Below the pieces are notes generated by a model. It made no database searches. It was given only the letters and a program-made list of their open reading frames with translations, and had not been told where the DNA came from. The translations under genes were made by a program, and so were the position numbers. Below are positions 1-9,817 of a DNA stretch of 64,000 nucleotides, piece after piece. This stretch comes from JAWXBT01 sp964523015. Its GTDB lineage: Bacteria > Bdellovibrionota_C > UBA2361 > J135. Where the stretch lies: the NCBI GenBank assembly GCA_964523015.1, contig CAZFXN010000005.1:19779-83778 (forward strand), read 5' to 3'. Each line of letters begins with the position of its first letter. Within the stretch, counting starts at the first letter, position 1.

Positions 1-882
1 ACTACGTATAAACTTACCTGTTGGAATAAAGGCGGTATCAACTGCTCCATAAGTTACTAAAAATGGATTTCCAGTAAGCAATGCAACATAAACAAGATAA
101 GCACCAAGACCTGAAGCTAAAACAATAGATGCTCCAACCAAGGATCTTTTAATTATGGACCTAAGATCAAAAACCTTAAGATTTATAAATAAAAAATAGA
201 GGAAAAACGGAGCAATTAACAAAACATTTGCTATTCTAAAAATCGTTGTCATACTTATAAATACTAAGGCGAGTACTGGTGAAGTAGTAAAGACAAGTCC
301 TGCTCCAAACAAGAGTCCATAGGTTGGGGCAACTGAATTAATCCGCTCAAATTCAAGGCTAAATGGATAAACAAAACTAACAATTCCTAAAGAGAGAGCG
401 AGGATTCCAAAGGATAGAAGTGGCGGAGCCCGAGCAACGATCAAAGAGATGATTATCGGAATCGCAGTAACTACGATCAAGATTCCAGGAAATATAATTT
501 TTCGATATTCAAAAGGGAAAAAACTTAAAAGCGTACTTATCCCAGGTGGGTATTGGTTAATTACTTTCTCACCTTTTAAGTGATAAGCATGAGGAACGAT
601 CAAGTTCTCATAAAGAGATCGATCGATTCCTTCTTGCCCTAAAAAAGTCAAAAGGCCAGAAAAAAAAGGGCGCTCTACATGGTTTGATAAGACGGTGCCT
701 GTATCGATTGCCTTTGCCAAATTAAGATATCCGAACTCATCGCAACCAACAGGAAGAGCAGAATGGTGAGAAGCATACTTCAATGACACAATTACCAAGA
801 ACACAGCACTAAGGAGGAGCTGTACAATAATCATTTTGGTAAAATATTTTTTCCCTTCTTTCTCCATCACTCGATCTGTCAT
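1..882 (-). CDS. Partial multi-pass membrane protein, GT-C glycosyltransferase-like
   Basis: The reverse strand is open from about 882 to the window edge (294 codons), so the C-terminus is missing. I translated it by hand. After a short charged N-terminus there is one membrane helix, then a periplasmic-looking segment containing GCDEFGYLNLAK, and later INQYPPGIS followed by several long hydrophobic helices. An acidic DE-x-x-Y motif just after the first helix, followed by a Y-P-P loop, is typical of GT-C glycosyltransferases (ArnT/PMT-like, GT39/GT83) that use polyprenyl-phosphate sugars. That assignment is an inference from topology and motif. Starts at 882 or 867 (ATG, same frame) are both possible; neither has a good Shine-Dalgarno. 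It is divergent from flagellin and could belong to envelope or flagellin glycosylation. Confidence 0.6.
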   Translation of the reverse strand, partial: MTDRVMEKEGKKYFTKMIIVQLLLSAVFLVIVSLKYASHHSALPVGCDEFGYLNLAKAIDTGTVLSNHVERPFFSGLLTFLGQEGIDRSLYENLIVPHAYHLKGEKVINQYPPGISTLLSFFPFEYRKIIFPGILIVVTAIPIIISLIVARAPPLLSFGILALSLGIVSFVYPFSLEFERINSVAPTYGLLFGAGLVFTTSPVLALVFISMTTIFRIANVLLIAPFFLYFLFINLKVFDLRSIIKRSLVGASIVLASGLGAYLVYVALLTGNPFLVTYGAVDTAFIPTGKFIRS

Positions 883-1077
883 TCTATCTGTATTTTTCGT
901 AGACCTCTCTTAAGCGAGCCCTCTTATCAATGCTCAAATATAATATTGAGCCTCAGATTATTACTAAACCTTTATCTCCTTCCGATTAAATCTCCAAGTG
1001 ATAAAGGATTATTGCTTAGTTGCTGGTAATTTTATTTAAGTTTTCAGTAGTTAGTTGTACATCAAGGAGGAGCAAAA

Positions 1078-1938
1078 ATGCCAGTCTCATACGCTAGTAA
1101 TGCTAGCGCTCTAAAAGCTATAACAAAATTTGATGCAACTACCAGAAGTTTAAACAAAACTTTTGAACGACTCTCTTCCGGAGCTAGAATTAACTCTGCC
1201 AGCGATGATCCTGCTGGACTAGCCCTAGCTGATAAATTACGAGCTGAGACAAGGATTGCCTCTGTCGCTATTCGTAACGCAAATGATGGAATCTCCCTTA
1301 CCTCTGTTGCTGATGCAGCACTATCTGAAATATCTAACGTATTAATCCGAATGGCAGAGTTGGCGGAACAGAGTGCTAATGGAGTTTTTACAAACACTCA
1401 AAGATCTGCACTTTCCGCAGAATTTCTAGCCCTGGGATCAGAGATAGAAAGAATTGCCGTTTCAACTGAATTTAACGATATAAAATTACTCTCTAATAGT
1501 AGCTCCGTGTCGTTTCAGGTCGGAATTACAGGCGGAGCAAATTCAGTTATCAATCTTCAGTCTGTTCTTGGAACCCTTGCTTCTGTTGGTTTAGCTAACT
1601 CAGGTACTAGTGCTTTAGCTTTTTCAATTATTGATACTACAACCTTAGGTGCTCAGAGTGCTTCGCAGTTAGCACTTAATGCTGTAAATACAGCCATAAA
1701 TAATATTACATCCTCGCGAGGTACGTTAGGTGCTACAGAAAGTAGACTTAATTCAGCTATTAGTACCCTAAGTGTGTTACGAGAAAATCTATCTGCGGCA
1801 GAGAGTCGAATAAGGGATGTCGATGTTGCTACTGAGACAGCAGAACTAACAAGACTAAGTATCGTTCAACAAGCATCTACTGCAATTATTGCACAAGCGA
1901 ATTTACAGCCACAGGTTGTACTTAACCTTTTACGATAA
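1078..1938 (+). CDS. fliC: Flagellin
   Basis: Encodes 286 residues with the two conserved flagellin ends. The N-terminal D0/D1 helices contain ERLSSGARINSASDDPAGLA (about 31-50) and the NANDGISL turn. The C-terminal D1/D0 helices contain SRIRDVDVATETAEL and end in VVLNLLR. The middle is short, so there is almost no variable D2/D3 region; the filament would be thin-walled and built mostly from the coiled-coil core. A strong AAGGAGG at 1064-1070 sits 7 nt before the ATG. The next gene is convergent and begins only 4 bp after the stop codon. Two FliD-like cap genes follow 1.6 kb downstream on the same strand. Secreted through the flagellar type III system, so no signal peptide is expected. Confidence 0.95.
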   Translation: MPVSYASNASALKAITKFDATTRSLNKTFERLSSGARINSASDDPAGLALADKLRAETRIASVAIRNANDGISLTSVADAALSEISNVLIRMAELAEQSANGVFTNTQRSALSAEFLALGSEIERIAVSTEFNDIKLLSNSSSVSFQVGITGGANSVINLQSVLGTLASVGLANSGTSALAFSIIDTTTLGAQSASQLALNAVNTAINNITSSRGTLGATESRLNSAISTLSVLRENLSAAESRIRDVDVATETAELTRLSIVQQASTAIIAQANLQPQVVLNLLR

Positions 1939-1942
1939 GGTA

Positions 1943-3352
1943 TTAAACTTCAATTTCATCAAGGTATTTTGGTACTATTCCAGGCCAACCAAATGTCTTT
2001 TCCATTGTTTCCTTAAAAGCATTCGCAGATTCAGGCTCTCCATGAACGAAGGCTACTTTTTGAGGTGCCCTTTTAAATTTTTCAAAACTCTCCTTACACC
2101 ACCTGAGCATCTCATCTCTATCCCCGTGAGCACTTAATCCACTGATTTCAGCGATCTCTGAACGTATTGGGATCTCCTCTTTAAAGATTCGAGCTGTTTC
2201 TGCCCCACTTTGAATCCATGCCCCTTTTGTTCCCTTTGCTTGATATCCTACAAAGACAAGGGTGTTAAGCGGAGAAGAGATCCGATGGTAAAGATGATGA
2301 AGTATTCTACCTCCGTTTAACATTCCACTAGCAGAGATAATAACCATCGGTTCATGAATATGATTTAGTTTTTTTGATTCCATTACATTTCGAATAAAAT
2401 GAAGCTTCTCTGGGAAAAATGGATTTCGATCATCAGAGAGCAGCTTAGCAGACTGAGCATCATAACACTCTGGATTATCGCGGTACACTTTTGTCGCATC
2501 AAGTGCCATCGGACTATCAACTATAATCGGAATATTTGGAATCTTTCCTTGCTCTTTTAACTCTCTTAAATAAAAAAGAACTAGTTGAGTCCTGCCTACG
2601 GCAAAGCTTGGAATGATTGTTGCTCCCCCTCTTTTTGCGGTCCGAGAGATAATTTCACCTAATTCTCTTGCAGGAGAACCAGTTGGATGATTTCTGTCAC
2701 CATAAGTTGATTCGATTAACAAAAGATCCCCTAGTGGTGCAGGTTGTGGATCAACTAAGATAGGCACGTTGTACCTACCGATATCACCAGAGAACGTAAT
2801 TGATTTTTCAGTAGCTTCTAAGGTGGCTTCTAAGGTTATAGAGGCCGCTCCCAAAATATGACCGATAGGACGCCATATAGCAAAAACACCAGGTAATATC
2901 TCTATCCTTGAGTTAAAAGAAACTGTCTTAAACAGAGATAAAGATTGTTCGGCGTTATGAGCTGTATAAAGAGGTCTTGGTGGTTTATGAGAAGAGATCC
3001 CTTTTCTATTTCTATACTCGGCATCCTCCTCCTGTATTTTTCCGTAATCAGGTAAAAGAATTTTACATAGCTCTGTTGTTGCCTTTGAAGCAAATACGGG
3101 ACCTTTAAAACCTTGTATATATAACTTTGGAAGATACGCAGTATGATCGATATGGGCATGTGTTAGGAGAACAACATCTATCTCATCCGGTCTGACCCCG
3201 GAATAATTCTCAAAGTTATGCCAATTTTTATCCTTCCATTCCTTATCTCCTTGAAAAACCCCGCAATCGATAAGTATTTTTCTCTCATTGATAGTGACCA
3301 GATACTTTGATCCAGTCACTGTGCCAGCAGCTCCTAAAAATTTAATCTTCAC
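1943..3352 (-). CDS. MBL-fold beta-CASP RNA exonuclease/endonuclease-like protein
   Basis: 469 residues. The N-terminal metallo-beta-lactamase domain has the zinc motif THAHIDH (near residue 65), FSGDIGR for the bridging Asp, and the late histidine in LSAHGD. The inserted beta-CASP domain is marked by FAVGRTQ, ISASGMLNGG and VGYQAKGTKG. This is the bacterial/archaeal CPSF-73-like family, which processes or degrades RNA in the cytoplasm; the exact substrate is unknown. A 12-bp in-frame duplication near 2811-2838 gives the residues LEATLEATE. The gene is convergent with flagellin, with a 4-bp gap and no room for separate terminators. Confidence 0.9.
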   Translation of the reverse strand: MKIKFLGAAGTVTGSKYLVTINERKILIDCGVFQGDKEWKDKNWHNFENYSGVRPDEIDVVLLTHAHIDHTAYLPKLYIQGFKGPVFASKATTELCKILLPDYGKIQEEDAEYRNRKGISSHKPPRPLYTAHNAEQSLSLFKTVSFNSRIEILPGVFAIWRPIGHILGAASITLEATLEATEKSITFSGDIGRYNVPILVDPQPAPLGDLLLIESTYGDRNHPTGSPARELGEIISRTAKRGGATIIPSFAVGRTQLVLFYLRELKEQGKIPNIPIIVDSPMALDATKVYRDNPECYDAQSAKLLSDDRNPFFPEKLHFIRNVMESKKLNHIHEPMVIISASGMLNGGRILHHLYHRISSPLNTLVFVGYQAKGTKGAWIQSGAETARIFKEEIPIRSEIAEISGLSAHGDRDEMLRWCKESFEKFKRAPQKVAFVHGEPESANAFKETMEKTFGWPGIVPKYLDEIEV

Positions 3353-3522
3353 CTAGAATTCCTCAATTAAATTAAGTTCCAATGGCAACAATTACCGCCT
3401 TATCTATTACCCCTATACATTCCTACCAACAAAGGATCATAGAATACAAGTAGATACTTCTTTTCCTCCCTTGGCCTTGTAATTGCACTCCTATTAATGG
3501 GTTACTTTATCAAGGGAAAAAA

Positions 3523-4926
3523 ATGCCTACTATTAACTTTGCAGGTATTGCCTCAGGGATTGATACTAACGCTCTCATTGAGGCGATTCTAAACGCTGAT
3601 CGTAGAGTTAAGATTGCTCCGCTTGATAAAAAGGTTATCGAGATCGATAAGCAATCTAAAAAAATGGAGGAATTAAAAGCCCTCTATGTAGAGCTTAAAG
3701 ATCTTGGAACTGACATGCGTATAATTAATGGTGGCGCATTAACTAAAACTGCAGCCTCAACTGATGAAACTGTAGCCACTGCAACTGCCGCAAATAGTGC
3801 TAATAATACTTCTTTTCAAGTTACAGTTGATACAATCGCATCAAACAGCACTGCCTCATTTAATGATACCTTTGCAACTGGCGATACTATTATAAATGGT
3901 GCTGCGGCGGCATCTACTGTGACATTTGATATTGGGACCGGTAGTGAATTAGAAACTGTAGCAATCAACGTTGACAACACCACCACAGTCTCTCAATTCG
4001 TAAATAGCTTTAACGATACCTCAACAAAAGGTATCGCTACGGTAGTAAACGTAGGTACGTCTTCCTCCCCAAGTTATAAGATAGTTATTACCACTCTTAA
4101 CGAAGGTACTTTTAAAGGGGACATTGCTTTAATCTCAGACCCTTCAACATTTTTTGCTTTAGGAAGCACAATTAATCATGCCACGGATGCGACCTTTTCA
4201 GTAACTGGAATTGCTGGAACTATAACTAGATCAAGTAATACAGTAAGTGACGTTATTCCTGGAGTCACAATGCAATTAAAAAAAGGAGGCACGGTCAGTA
4301 CTAATATAGCTGTCAATGATGACGTTGAGGGATCCACTGCTGCAGTTCAAAAATTTGTTGATAAGTATAATGAGATCGTCGCTTTTACAAAGGAGAATAA
4401 CTTAATTGCACCTCCAGGTGATAATCCAAACGGATTAAATGTATTTGGACCTCTTGCAAAAACAAGTCTTGATAATAATGCCTTATCGGCCATTCGTACA
4501 GCATTAGCCTCAGCTAGTTACAGTAATGGTTCAGAGATTCGGATCTTGGCCGACCTTGGAATTACTACCCAACAGGATGGTACAATAAAGTTTAACACAA
4601 ACACTTTTTCAGGTGCGATTGGTAAGGAATCAAAATCAGCCAAGGAGATCTTAGGTGCACTTGGTGAATCTCTTGGTGCACTAGCATCGGCTGGAGGTGT
4701 AATTGATAACTTTACAAGGTTCGGTGGTCTCTTTCAGGTCTCGACTGATTCAGCGAAGCAACAGATCGATAGTCTAAATAAACGTATCGAAGATGCAGAA
4801 AGCGCCTTAGCTCAAAAAGAGCAATCACTACTTACTAAATTTGCAAAACTTGAGTCCTTGGTTGGCAAGCTTCAAGGTCAGCAAGCCGCCCTAACAAGCG
4901 CTCTAGCCAGCTTGAAATTCAATTAA
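3523..4926 (+). CDS. fliD: FliD-like flagellar hook-associated protein 2 (copy 1)
   Basis: 467 residues. The N-terminus reads INFAGIASGIDTNALIEAI, the standard FliD/HAP2 start, and is followed by a coiled coil (about 30-70). The middle has the FliD core with GIAGTITRSSNTVSDVIPGV (about 235-255). The C-terminal coiled coil ends in LTKFAKLESLVGKLQGQQ, matching the FliD C-terminal domain. FliD caps the growing filament and folds exported flagellin. AAGGGA lies 6 nt before the ATG. A paralogue of similar length follows 130 bp downstream. The two share the same order of motifs but many residues differ, so this is an old duplication. Which copy is the main cap cannot be told from sequence. Confidence 0.9.
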   Translation: MPTINFAGIASGIDTNALIEAILNADRRVKIAPLDKKVIEIDKQSKKMEELKALYVELKDLGTDMRIINGGALTKTAASTDETVATATAANSANNTSFQVTVDTIASNSTASFNDTFATGDTIINGAAAASTVTFDIGTGSELETVAINVDNTTTVSQFVNSFNDTSTKGIATVVNVGTSSSPSYKIVITTLNEGTFKGDIALISDPSTFFALGSTINHATDATFSVTGIAGTITRSSNTVSDVIPGVTMQLKKGGTVSTNIAVNDDVEGSTAAVQKFVDKYNEIVAFTKENNLIAPPGDNPNGLNVFGPLAKTSLDNNALSAIRTALASASYSNGSEIRILADLGITTQQDGTIKFNTNTFSGAIGKESKSAKEILGALGESLGALASAGGVIDNFTRFGGLFQVSTDSAKQQIDSLNKRIEDAESALAQKEQSLLTKFAKLESLVGKLQGQQAALTSALASLKFN

Positions 4927-4974
4927 TTCCACTAACATCACTGAATAGTTAGGATTTCTTAGGTAATTTTTACC

Positions 4975-5003
4975 TAAAGAATCCCCTTTCCTTATGCCGA
5001 TAA
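4975..5003 (+). promoter_or_regulatory. Sigma-28 (FliA)-type flagellar promoter
   Basis: TAAA at 4975-4978 and an exact GCCGATAA at 4996-5003, 17 nt apart (the usual spacing is 15). It lies 53 bp upstream of the GTG start of the second FliD-like gene. The exact -10 octamer makes a class-3 flagellar promoter likely; the stretched spacing is the weak point. Confidence 0.6.
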
Positions 5004-5056
5004 TACCCCTGTAGCGGTAGTAGTAACAAATAGAGCGGATCAACAGGAAAATAAGC

Positions 5057-6448
5057 GTGTCAACAATCAATTTTTTTGGATTAGCCTCAGGTCTAAATAG
5101 CGGTAGCCTAATCTCGGCTATCTTAGACCAAAAACGTGTATCGAGAATCGATCCTCTACAAGCAAAGATCTCTAACTTTGAAAAAACCAATTCTGCTTTT
5201 AATACTCTCTCTGAAAAATTAGGTGCATTAAAAAATGCCGCTTCTGCATTTCGAACCCTTGAAGGCGGTGCAGTATCAAAGAATGTATCTGTCTCTGATG
5301 AGTCTGTTCTTTCTGCTACCGCAAAAAATGGGGCGCTTAATTCATCGATCTCTATTAATGTTTCACAAGTTGCATCAAACGCTACTAGCTCTTTTAATGA
5401 TACATTTTCAAGCACTTCAAGTGTCATTAACTCTGGCGCCTCTCCCGGAACGGTTGATTTTACGATCGGTAGTGGTGCTAATCAGGAATCAGTATCAGTC
5501 TCTGTAGATAGCACAACTACGGCTGAACAGTTTGTTCAATCCTTTAATAATTCTTCAAATAAAGCATCAGCATCCCTTGTTAACGTAGGATCGAGTGAAT
5601 CGCCTCAGTATAAAATAGTAATCAGCTCTCTTAGTGAAGGATCCGCTGAGGGGCAAATTGCAACAACAGACAACAGTGCTTTTTTTAGTGGCCAAACACT
5701 TAATCAAGCAACTGATGCCCAGTTTACTATCTCAGGAATTGCCGGAACAATCACCCGCTCATCTAACTCAATTACTGATGTTTTGCCCGGTGTTACACTA
5801 AACCTTAAAAAAGCTGGATCAACTACAGTAACAGTTGGATCAGATGTAGAGGCGTCCTCCGCTTCATTTGAAAAATTTGTAAATGCCTATAATGATCTTG
5901 TTAACTTTGTAAAAAATAATGACCAAGTAAAATTTGAATTAAAAAATGGTAAAAGCTCTGCACAATTTGGCCCACTATCAAATACCTCAATTGACGAAAG
6001 TGCCCTAAGCACGATTAAATCAGCACTTACTTCATCAAGTGTTTCCGGCAGCTCTATCGCGACACTAGCTGATCTTGGTATTACAACTGAGAAGGACGGC
6101 ACATTAAAATTTAATAAGAACACCTTTGAATCTGCACTCTCTACAAACAGTGACGCAGTAAAAAATATTGCTGCAAATGTTGGAGAAACTCTCTCAAGTG
6201 TTGGTGGCACAATAGATAAATTCACTCAGTTTAAAGGAATTATTGGCTCGGCAGTTCAAAGCAATAAGGAAAGCATTGGCCGTTTACAAACTCAGATCTA
6301 CAATTTAGAGCAAAGTCTAAGCAAACAGGAAGAGTCCTTGATAAGACAGTTTTCAAAACTTGAAGGTTTGGTTGGTAAATTACAATCCCAGCAACAGATC
6401 TTTAACTCGACAATACTAGATTTCAGAATCGCCAAACTCAACAAATAG
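5057..6448 (+). CDS. fliD: FliD-like flagellar hook-associated protein 2 (copy 2)
   Basis: 463 residues, GTG start with AGGA about 8 nt upstream. It shares the whole architecture of the gene before it: INFFGLASGLNSGSLISAIL at the N-terminus, SGIAGTITRSSNSITDVLPG in the middle, and a C-terminal coiled coil with RQFSKLEGLVGKLQSQQQ. Because it has its own sigma-28-like promoter, it may be expressed with late flagellar genes independently of the first copy. Two caps could serve heteromeric capping or phase-dependent use, as in bacteria with several flagellins, but only one flagellin gene is visible here. Confidence 0.88.
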   Translation: MSTINFFGLASGLNSGSLISAILDQKRVSRIDPLQAKISNFEKTNSAFNTLSEKLGALKNAASAFRTLEGGAVSKNVSVSDESVLSATAKNGALNSSISINVSQVASNATSSFNDTFSSTSSVINSGASPGTVDFTIGSGANQESVSVSVDSTTTAEQFVQSFNNSSNKASASLVNVGSSESPQYKIVISSLSEGSAEGQIATTDNSAFFSGQTLNQATDAQFTISGIAGTITRSSNSITDVLPGVTLNLKKAGSTTVTVGSDVEASSASFEKFVNAYNDLVNFVKNNDQVKFELKNGKSSAQFGPLSNTSIDESALSTIKSALTSSSVSGSSIATLADLGITTEKDGTLKFNKNTFESALSTNSDAVKNIAANVGETLSSVGGTIDKFTQFKGIIGSAVQSNKESIGRLQTQIYNLEQSLSKQEESLIRQFSKLEGLVGKLQSQQQIFNSTILDFRIAKLNK

Positions 6449-6464
6449 GCTCTCTCGGGATAAA

Positions 6465-7919
6465 CTACCTAGCACCGTACCCAAAGACTACTGCTGGAAT
6501 CGTTTTAAATAAGATCTTTAGATCCATTAACAGGGACCAGTTATCTATATATTCAAGATCTAACTTCATCCAGGTATCAAAATCTTTAATCTCGTTCCTA
6601 CCACTAACTTGCCATATACAGGTTAATCCGGGACGCATACTAAGCCTTCGTCGATACCGCCGAGCATACTGATTCACTTCACCTAAGACAGGAGGCCTTG
6701 GGCCAACCATGCTCATATCACCGCGAAATACGTTAAATAATTGCGGTAATTCATCAAGGCTAAATCGTCTTAGAAATTTTCCAAAGTTTGTAATTCTAGG
6801 ATCATCTTGTAATTTAAATACCGGACCATCCATCTCATTTTTATCGATAAGATCTTGTAATTCTGACTCAGCACCAACTTTCATCGATCTAAATTTATAC
6901 ATTGAGAATAATCGTCCATTAAGTCCAACCCGTCTTTGCTTAAAGATGACTGGCCCAGGTGACATGACCCTTATTCCAATAGCGATTAGTAAAAAGAGTG
7001 GGGAAAAGATTATCAGTAAAATGATCGAGAGCGCTAAGTCGAGTCCCCTCTTTAAGTTTAACTCCCACATATCTCCTGGTGGAGTATGGTAATGAATAAG
7101 TGGAGTCCCGGCGAAATAACTGACCTCAGATTTTGCGATTCCCACACTAAAGAGATCGGCCGCCAACGAAGTTCGAACTCCCTGCTCAGTACAGATTATG
7201 ATCATACTCTCGACTAGATCAAAATTACTCCGCACATCAGTAAAGATCACCTCATCAACAGCATACCTTTGCAGTGCTGCTTCAAGCTCATGGGCTCCGA
7301 CAAAGCTCTTCTCTCCCTTTCTAACTGTTGGTGTATGATTTTCCACCTCAGAAAGCTCAGCGAAACCAACAAAATGAATGCCCAACTCAGGGCGTTTTAA
7401 GAGCTCTTCCCTAATTTTTTGCCCCTGATCTCCTGATCCAACAATAATAACGTTCCTAAGATTTCTGCCACTTCCCTTCCACGATCTAAGAAACCAACGC
7501 ATTAAGTAACGACCAGCAGATAGTGATAACGCTGTAATTCCACAAAATAAAATTATAACAACGCGACTCAGATCTAATTTCAAAAGGAAAAGGACTGCTG
7601 CTATACCAAAAAAAGTTATAACTGAACTAGTAATAAAACTTTGAAAAAGTTTAAGACTTGAAAATATTCGGCTTCGATCGTAAGTGCCAAAAGCTGACCA
7701 ACTAAGGTTAAATACTGGCAACCCAACAATAAGTAAGATGTAGTACTTAGTTACTGGGGCAAGAACTTCACCAGCAAAAGGTAGATTTAGTCCGTACTCC
7801 TGATCCCAAAATAAAAGAGAGGATCTCCCGTAATAGGCAAGAAAAAAAGCTAGTACCACAACTAGGTTGTCAGCTAACCGCGCAAATCTTGATACTGATA
7901 TCCAATTCTGTCTAAGCAT
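6465..7919 (-). CDS. Undecaprenyl-phosphate sugar-1-phosphate transferase (WbaP/WcaJ type)
   Basis: 484 residues. Four hydrophobic N-terminal helices (about 15-140) are followed by a CoA-binding-like Rossmann domain (VIIVGSGDQGQKIREEL, about 175-190), a further helix near 290, and the C-terminal bacterial sugar transferase domain with YKFRSMKVGAE, RRFSLDELPQLFNVFRGDMS, VGPRPP and PGLTCIWQVSGR. This is the polyprenyl glycosylphosphotransferase family, which starts exopolysaccharide, capsule or O-antigen repeat units by moving a sugar phosphate onto undecaprenyl phosphate at the inner membrane. No glycosyltransferase cluster follows, so the polymer cannot be named. It ends 16 bp from the convergent FliD-like gene. 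Confidence 0.92.
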   Translation of the reverse strand: MLRQNWISVSRFARLADNLVVVLAFFLAYYGRSSLLFWDQEYGLNLPFAGEVLAPVTKYYILLIVGLPVFNLSWSAFGTYDRSRIFSSLKLFQSFITSSVITFFGIAAVLFLLKLDLSRVVIILFCGITALSLSAGRYLMRWFLRSWKGSGRNLRNVIIVGSGDQGQKIREELLKRPELGIHFVGFAELSEVENHTPTVRKGEKSFVGAHELEAALQRYAVDEVIFTDVRSNFDLVESMIIICTEQGVRTSLAADLFSVGIAKSEVSYFAGTPLIHYHTPPGDMWELNLKRGLDLALSIILLIIFSPLFLLIAIGIRVMSPGPVIFKQRRVGLNGRLFSMYKFRSMKVGAESELQDLIDKNEMDGPVFKLQDDPRITNFGKFLRRFSLDELPQLFNVFRGDMSMVGPRPPVLGEVNQYARRYRRRLSMRPGLTCIWQVSGRNEIKDFDTWMKLDLEYIDNWSLLMDLKILFKTIPAVVFGYGAR

Positions 7920-8074
7920 CTTAAAGGGATTTAATAAAAGCTGGGCTAAAAATTCGGCTTTCGTGAGTATAAATGTACTGGGTTTAATAGTTCAAGGCAA
8001 AAGGTCAGTAGAGTAACTCTTTAATACAGTAGATTATTTTGCTTTTTCTATAATTTACAGCTAGTTATACGTTA

Positions 8075-9403
8075 TTATGAGTGTTTTAGCTTAGTAAATC
8101 TCTCCTTAATCATCTTTTCGAACCCGACATCTTTTGGCTCATAAAATTTTCTGCCAATTAAATCTTCAGGTAAATAATCTACATTCGGCACATATCCTGC
8201 CTCAGTATCATGAGGATAGGTGTAATCCTTTCCATAATCTAAACTTTTCATTAACTTTGTTGGAGCATTTCTTATATGAAGTGGCACTGCGCCGGTAGGA
8301 TCTTCTTTTATTGCGTCAACTACCTTATGCATGGCTAGATAACTCCGATTAGATTTTGGAGCAGAGGCCAAATAAGTTATACATTGTGCAATTGGAATAC
8401 GTCCCTCAGGAAGTCCAATTCGATCGTACGCCTCTGCAGTTGAAACAGCTAAGGTTAATGCTCTAGGATCGGCATTCCCTATATCTTCACTGGCAAAGAT
8501 AATCATCCTACGGCAAAGAAATCTTGGATCCTCCCCTCCCTCAAGCATCCTAAATCCCCAATAAAGTGCAGCATCAGGATCAGAGCCGCGCATACTTTTT
8601 ATAAATGCTGAAGCTAAATTATAATGTTCCTCCCCATCCCGATCGTAATAGATAGAGTTTTTATCACCGATAAGGGAGATTACCTCCTGCTCTGAAATCT
8701 CATCTGTAGCTCGGTTAATTGTGGACAAACTTTCAATAAGATTAAGTAACCTTCTGGCATCCCCTGCAGCAAAAGAGATAAGAAATTTTTTAGCTTCTTC
8801 AGTAAAAGTGATCTTTGTACTTGCCGATAGTTTTTTCTCTGCACGCTCTAAAATCTTTGCTAGGGAATCAATAGAAAGTGGCGGCAGTACAATTACCCGT
8901 GCACGGGAAAGTAACGCTTGATTAAGATAAAATGAGGGGTTTTCAGTAGTAGCCCCAAATAAAATTATAGTTCCCTTTTCAACGTGCGGTAAAAAAGCAT
9001 CCTGTTGAGCCTTATTAAAGCGATGAATCTCATCTACAAACAATATCGTTGAGATCTCTGACTCCCTTGCCTCCTCTACAATCTCTCTGACCTCTTTTAC
9101 TCCGCCTAAAACGGCAGAGAATTCTATGAAATTTAGTCCAGAATTTTGGCCAATGATCTTTGCTAGTGTTGTTTTACCAGATCCAGGAGGCCCCCAAAAA
9201 ATAAGGGATGGTGAGTTCCCTTTGGTTTCTTGGATCTTTTTTAAGAGATCTCCTTTAATATCATCAAGTCCAAAAAAATCATTCCACTCACTAGGGCGTA
9301 AAAGTTCGGAGAGTGGTTTTTTAGATCCCACTCTTTCAGCTTTTCCGCTGACCTTTTCATGCTTAGAGATACTTTTAGGAAATAATGTAAGGTTCTGTTT
9401 CAT
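8075..9403 (-). CDS. rarA: Replication-associated recombination protein A (MgsA/RarA AAA+ ATPase)
   Basis: 442 residues. The AAA+ core has Walker A GPPGSGKTTLAK (about 71-82), Walker B ILFVDEIHRFNKAQQD and sensor GATTENPSF. The C-terminal MgsA tetramerisation region contains SMRGSDPDAALYW, GEDPRFLCRRM and SEDIGNADPRAL, all hallmarks of RarA/MgsA/WRNIP1. The protein acts at stalled replication forks and interacts with SSB and single-strand/double-strand junctions. The length is usual for the family. The gene stands alone, with a 413-bp non-coding stretch upstream. Confidence 0.95.
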   Translation of the reverse strand: MKQNLTLFPKSISKHEKVSGKAERVGSKKPLSELLRPSEWNDFFGLDDIKGDLLKKIQETKGNSPSLIFWGPPGSGKTTLAKIIGQNSGLNFIEFSAVLGGVKEVREIVEEARESEISTILFVDEIHRFNKAQQDAFLPHVEKGTIILFGATTENPSFYLNQALLSRARVIVLPPLSIDSLAKILERAEKKLSASTKITFTEEAKKFLISFAAGDARRLLNLIESLSTINRATDEISEQEVISLIGDKNSIYYDRDGEEHYNLASAFIKSMRGSDPDAALYWGFRMLEGGEDPRFLCRRMIIFASEDIGNADPRALTLAVSTAEAYDRIGLPEGRIPIAQCITYLASAPKSNRSYLAMHKVVDAIKEDPTGAVPLHIRNAPTKLMKSLDYGKDYTYPHDTEAGYVPNVDYLPEDLIGRKFYEPKDVGFEKMIKERFTKLKHS

Positions 9404-9817
9404 TAATTTTAGATAAAACTAACAATATCTTATAGTTATAGAGGTAACTTATCAGTAATAAACCACAATAACAGATGTGGGGAAAGTTTGTCAGAAAAAT
9501 AGCTCCAATTGTATTGATAGTTATCTGACAGACATCTTTTACAAATCATATGGGAGTAGAGAGAGATCTAATAAAGGTTTATAAATTTTTTATATCTATG
9601 TCTGTTCCCTATTAGTTTATCTGTCAGTTCATCTGCCAATTTCACTTCTTATTTCAATCTTAGAAACATGAGCTTGTCATGGGCGATACTGGGTTACTTA
9701 AATAATCATATATCTAAGTGCCCCGGCATCGTCCATGTAAGCACGTCGCTTTTGTGATGGATGAGTAGTGTACAACTGACAACTCCGACCCGGGGCAATG
9801 CCCCAAGGAAAGTACTC
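9404..9817. other. Non-coding stretch: AT-rich part then GC-rich leader
   Basis: No gene is seen. The first ~300 bp are AT-rich like the rest of the genome, and the motif TCTGACAGA or its reverse TCTGTCAG recurs near 9523 and 9620. From about 9715 the base composition changes abruptly to GC-rich, matching the lipoprotein gene that follows. A small hairpin GGGGC-AAT-GCCCC (9792-9804) lies just before the AAGGAA ribosome binding site at 9805-9810. An ATG at 9761 is in frame with the lipoprotein gene but would put 19 residues before the signal peptide, so I did not use it. Confidence 0.5.

Noticed and set aside
965..989. Sigma-28-like promoter before flagellin (TAAA, TCCGAT)
   Set aside because: The spacing is 12 nt instead of 15 and the -10 is partial; not listed as a feature although a flagellin promoter must be nearby.
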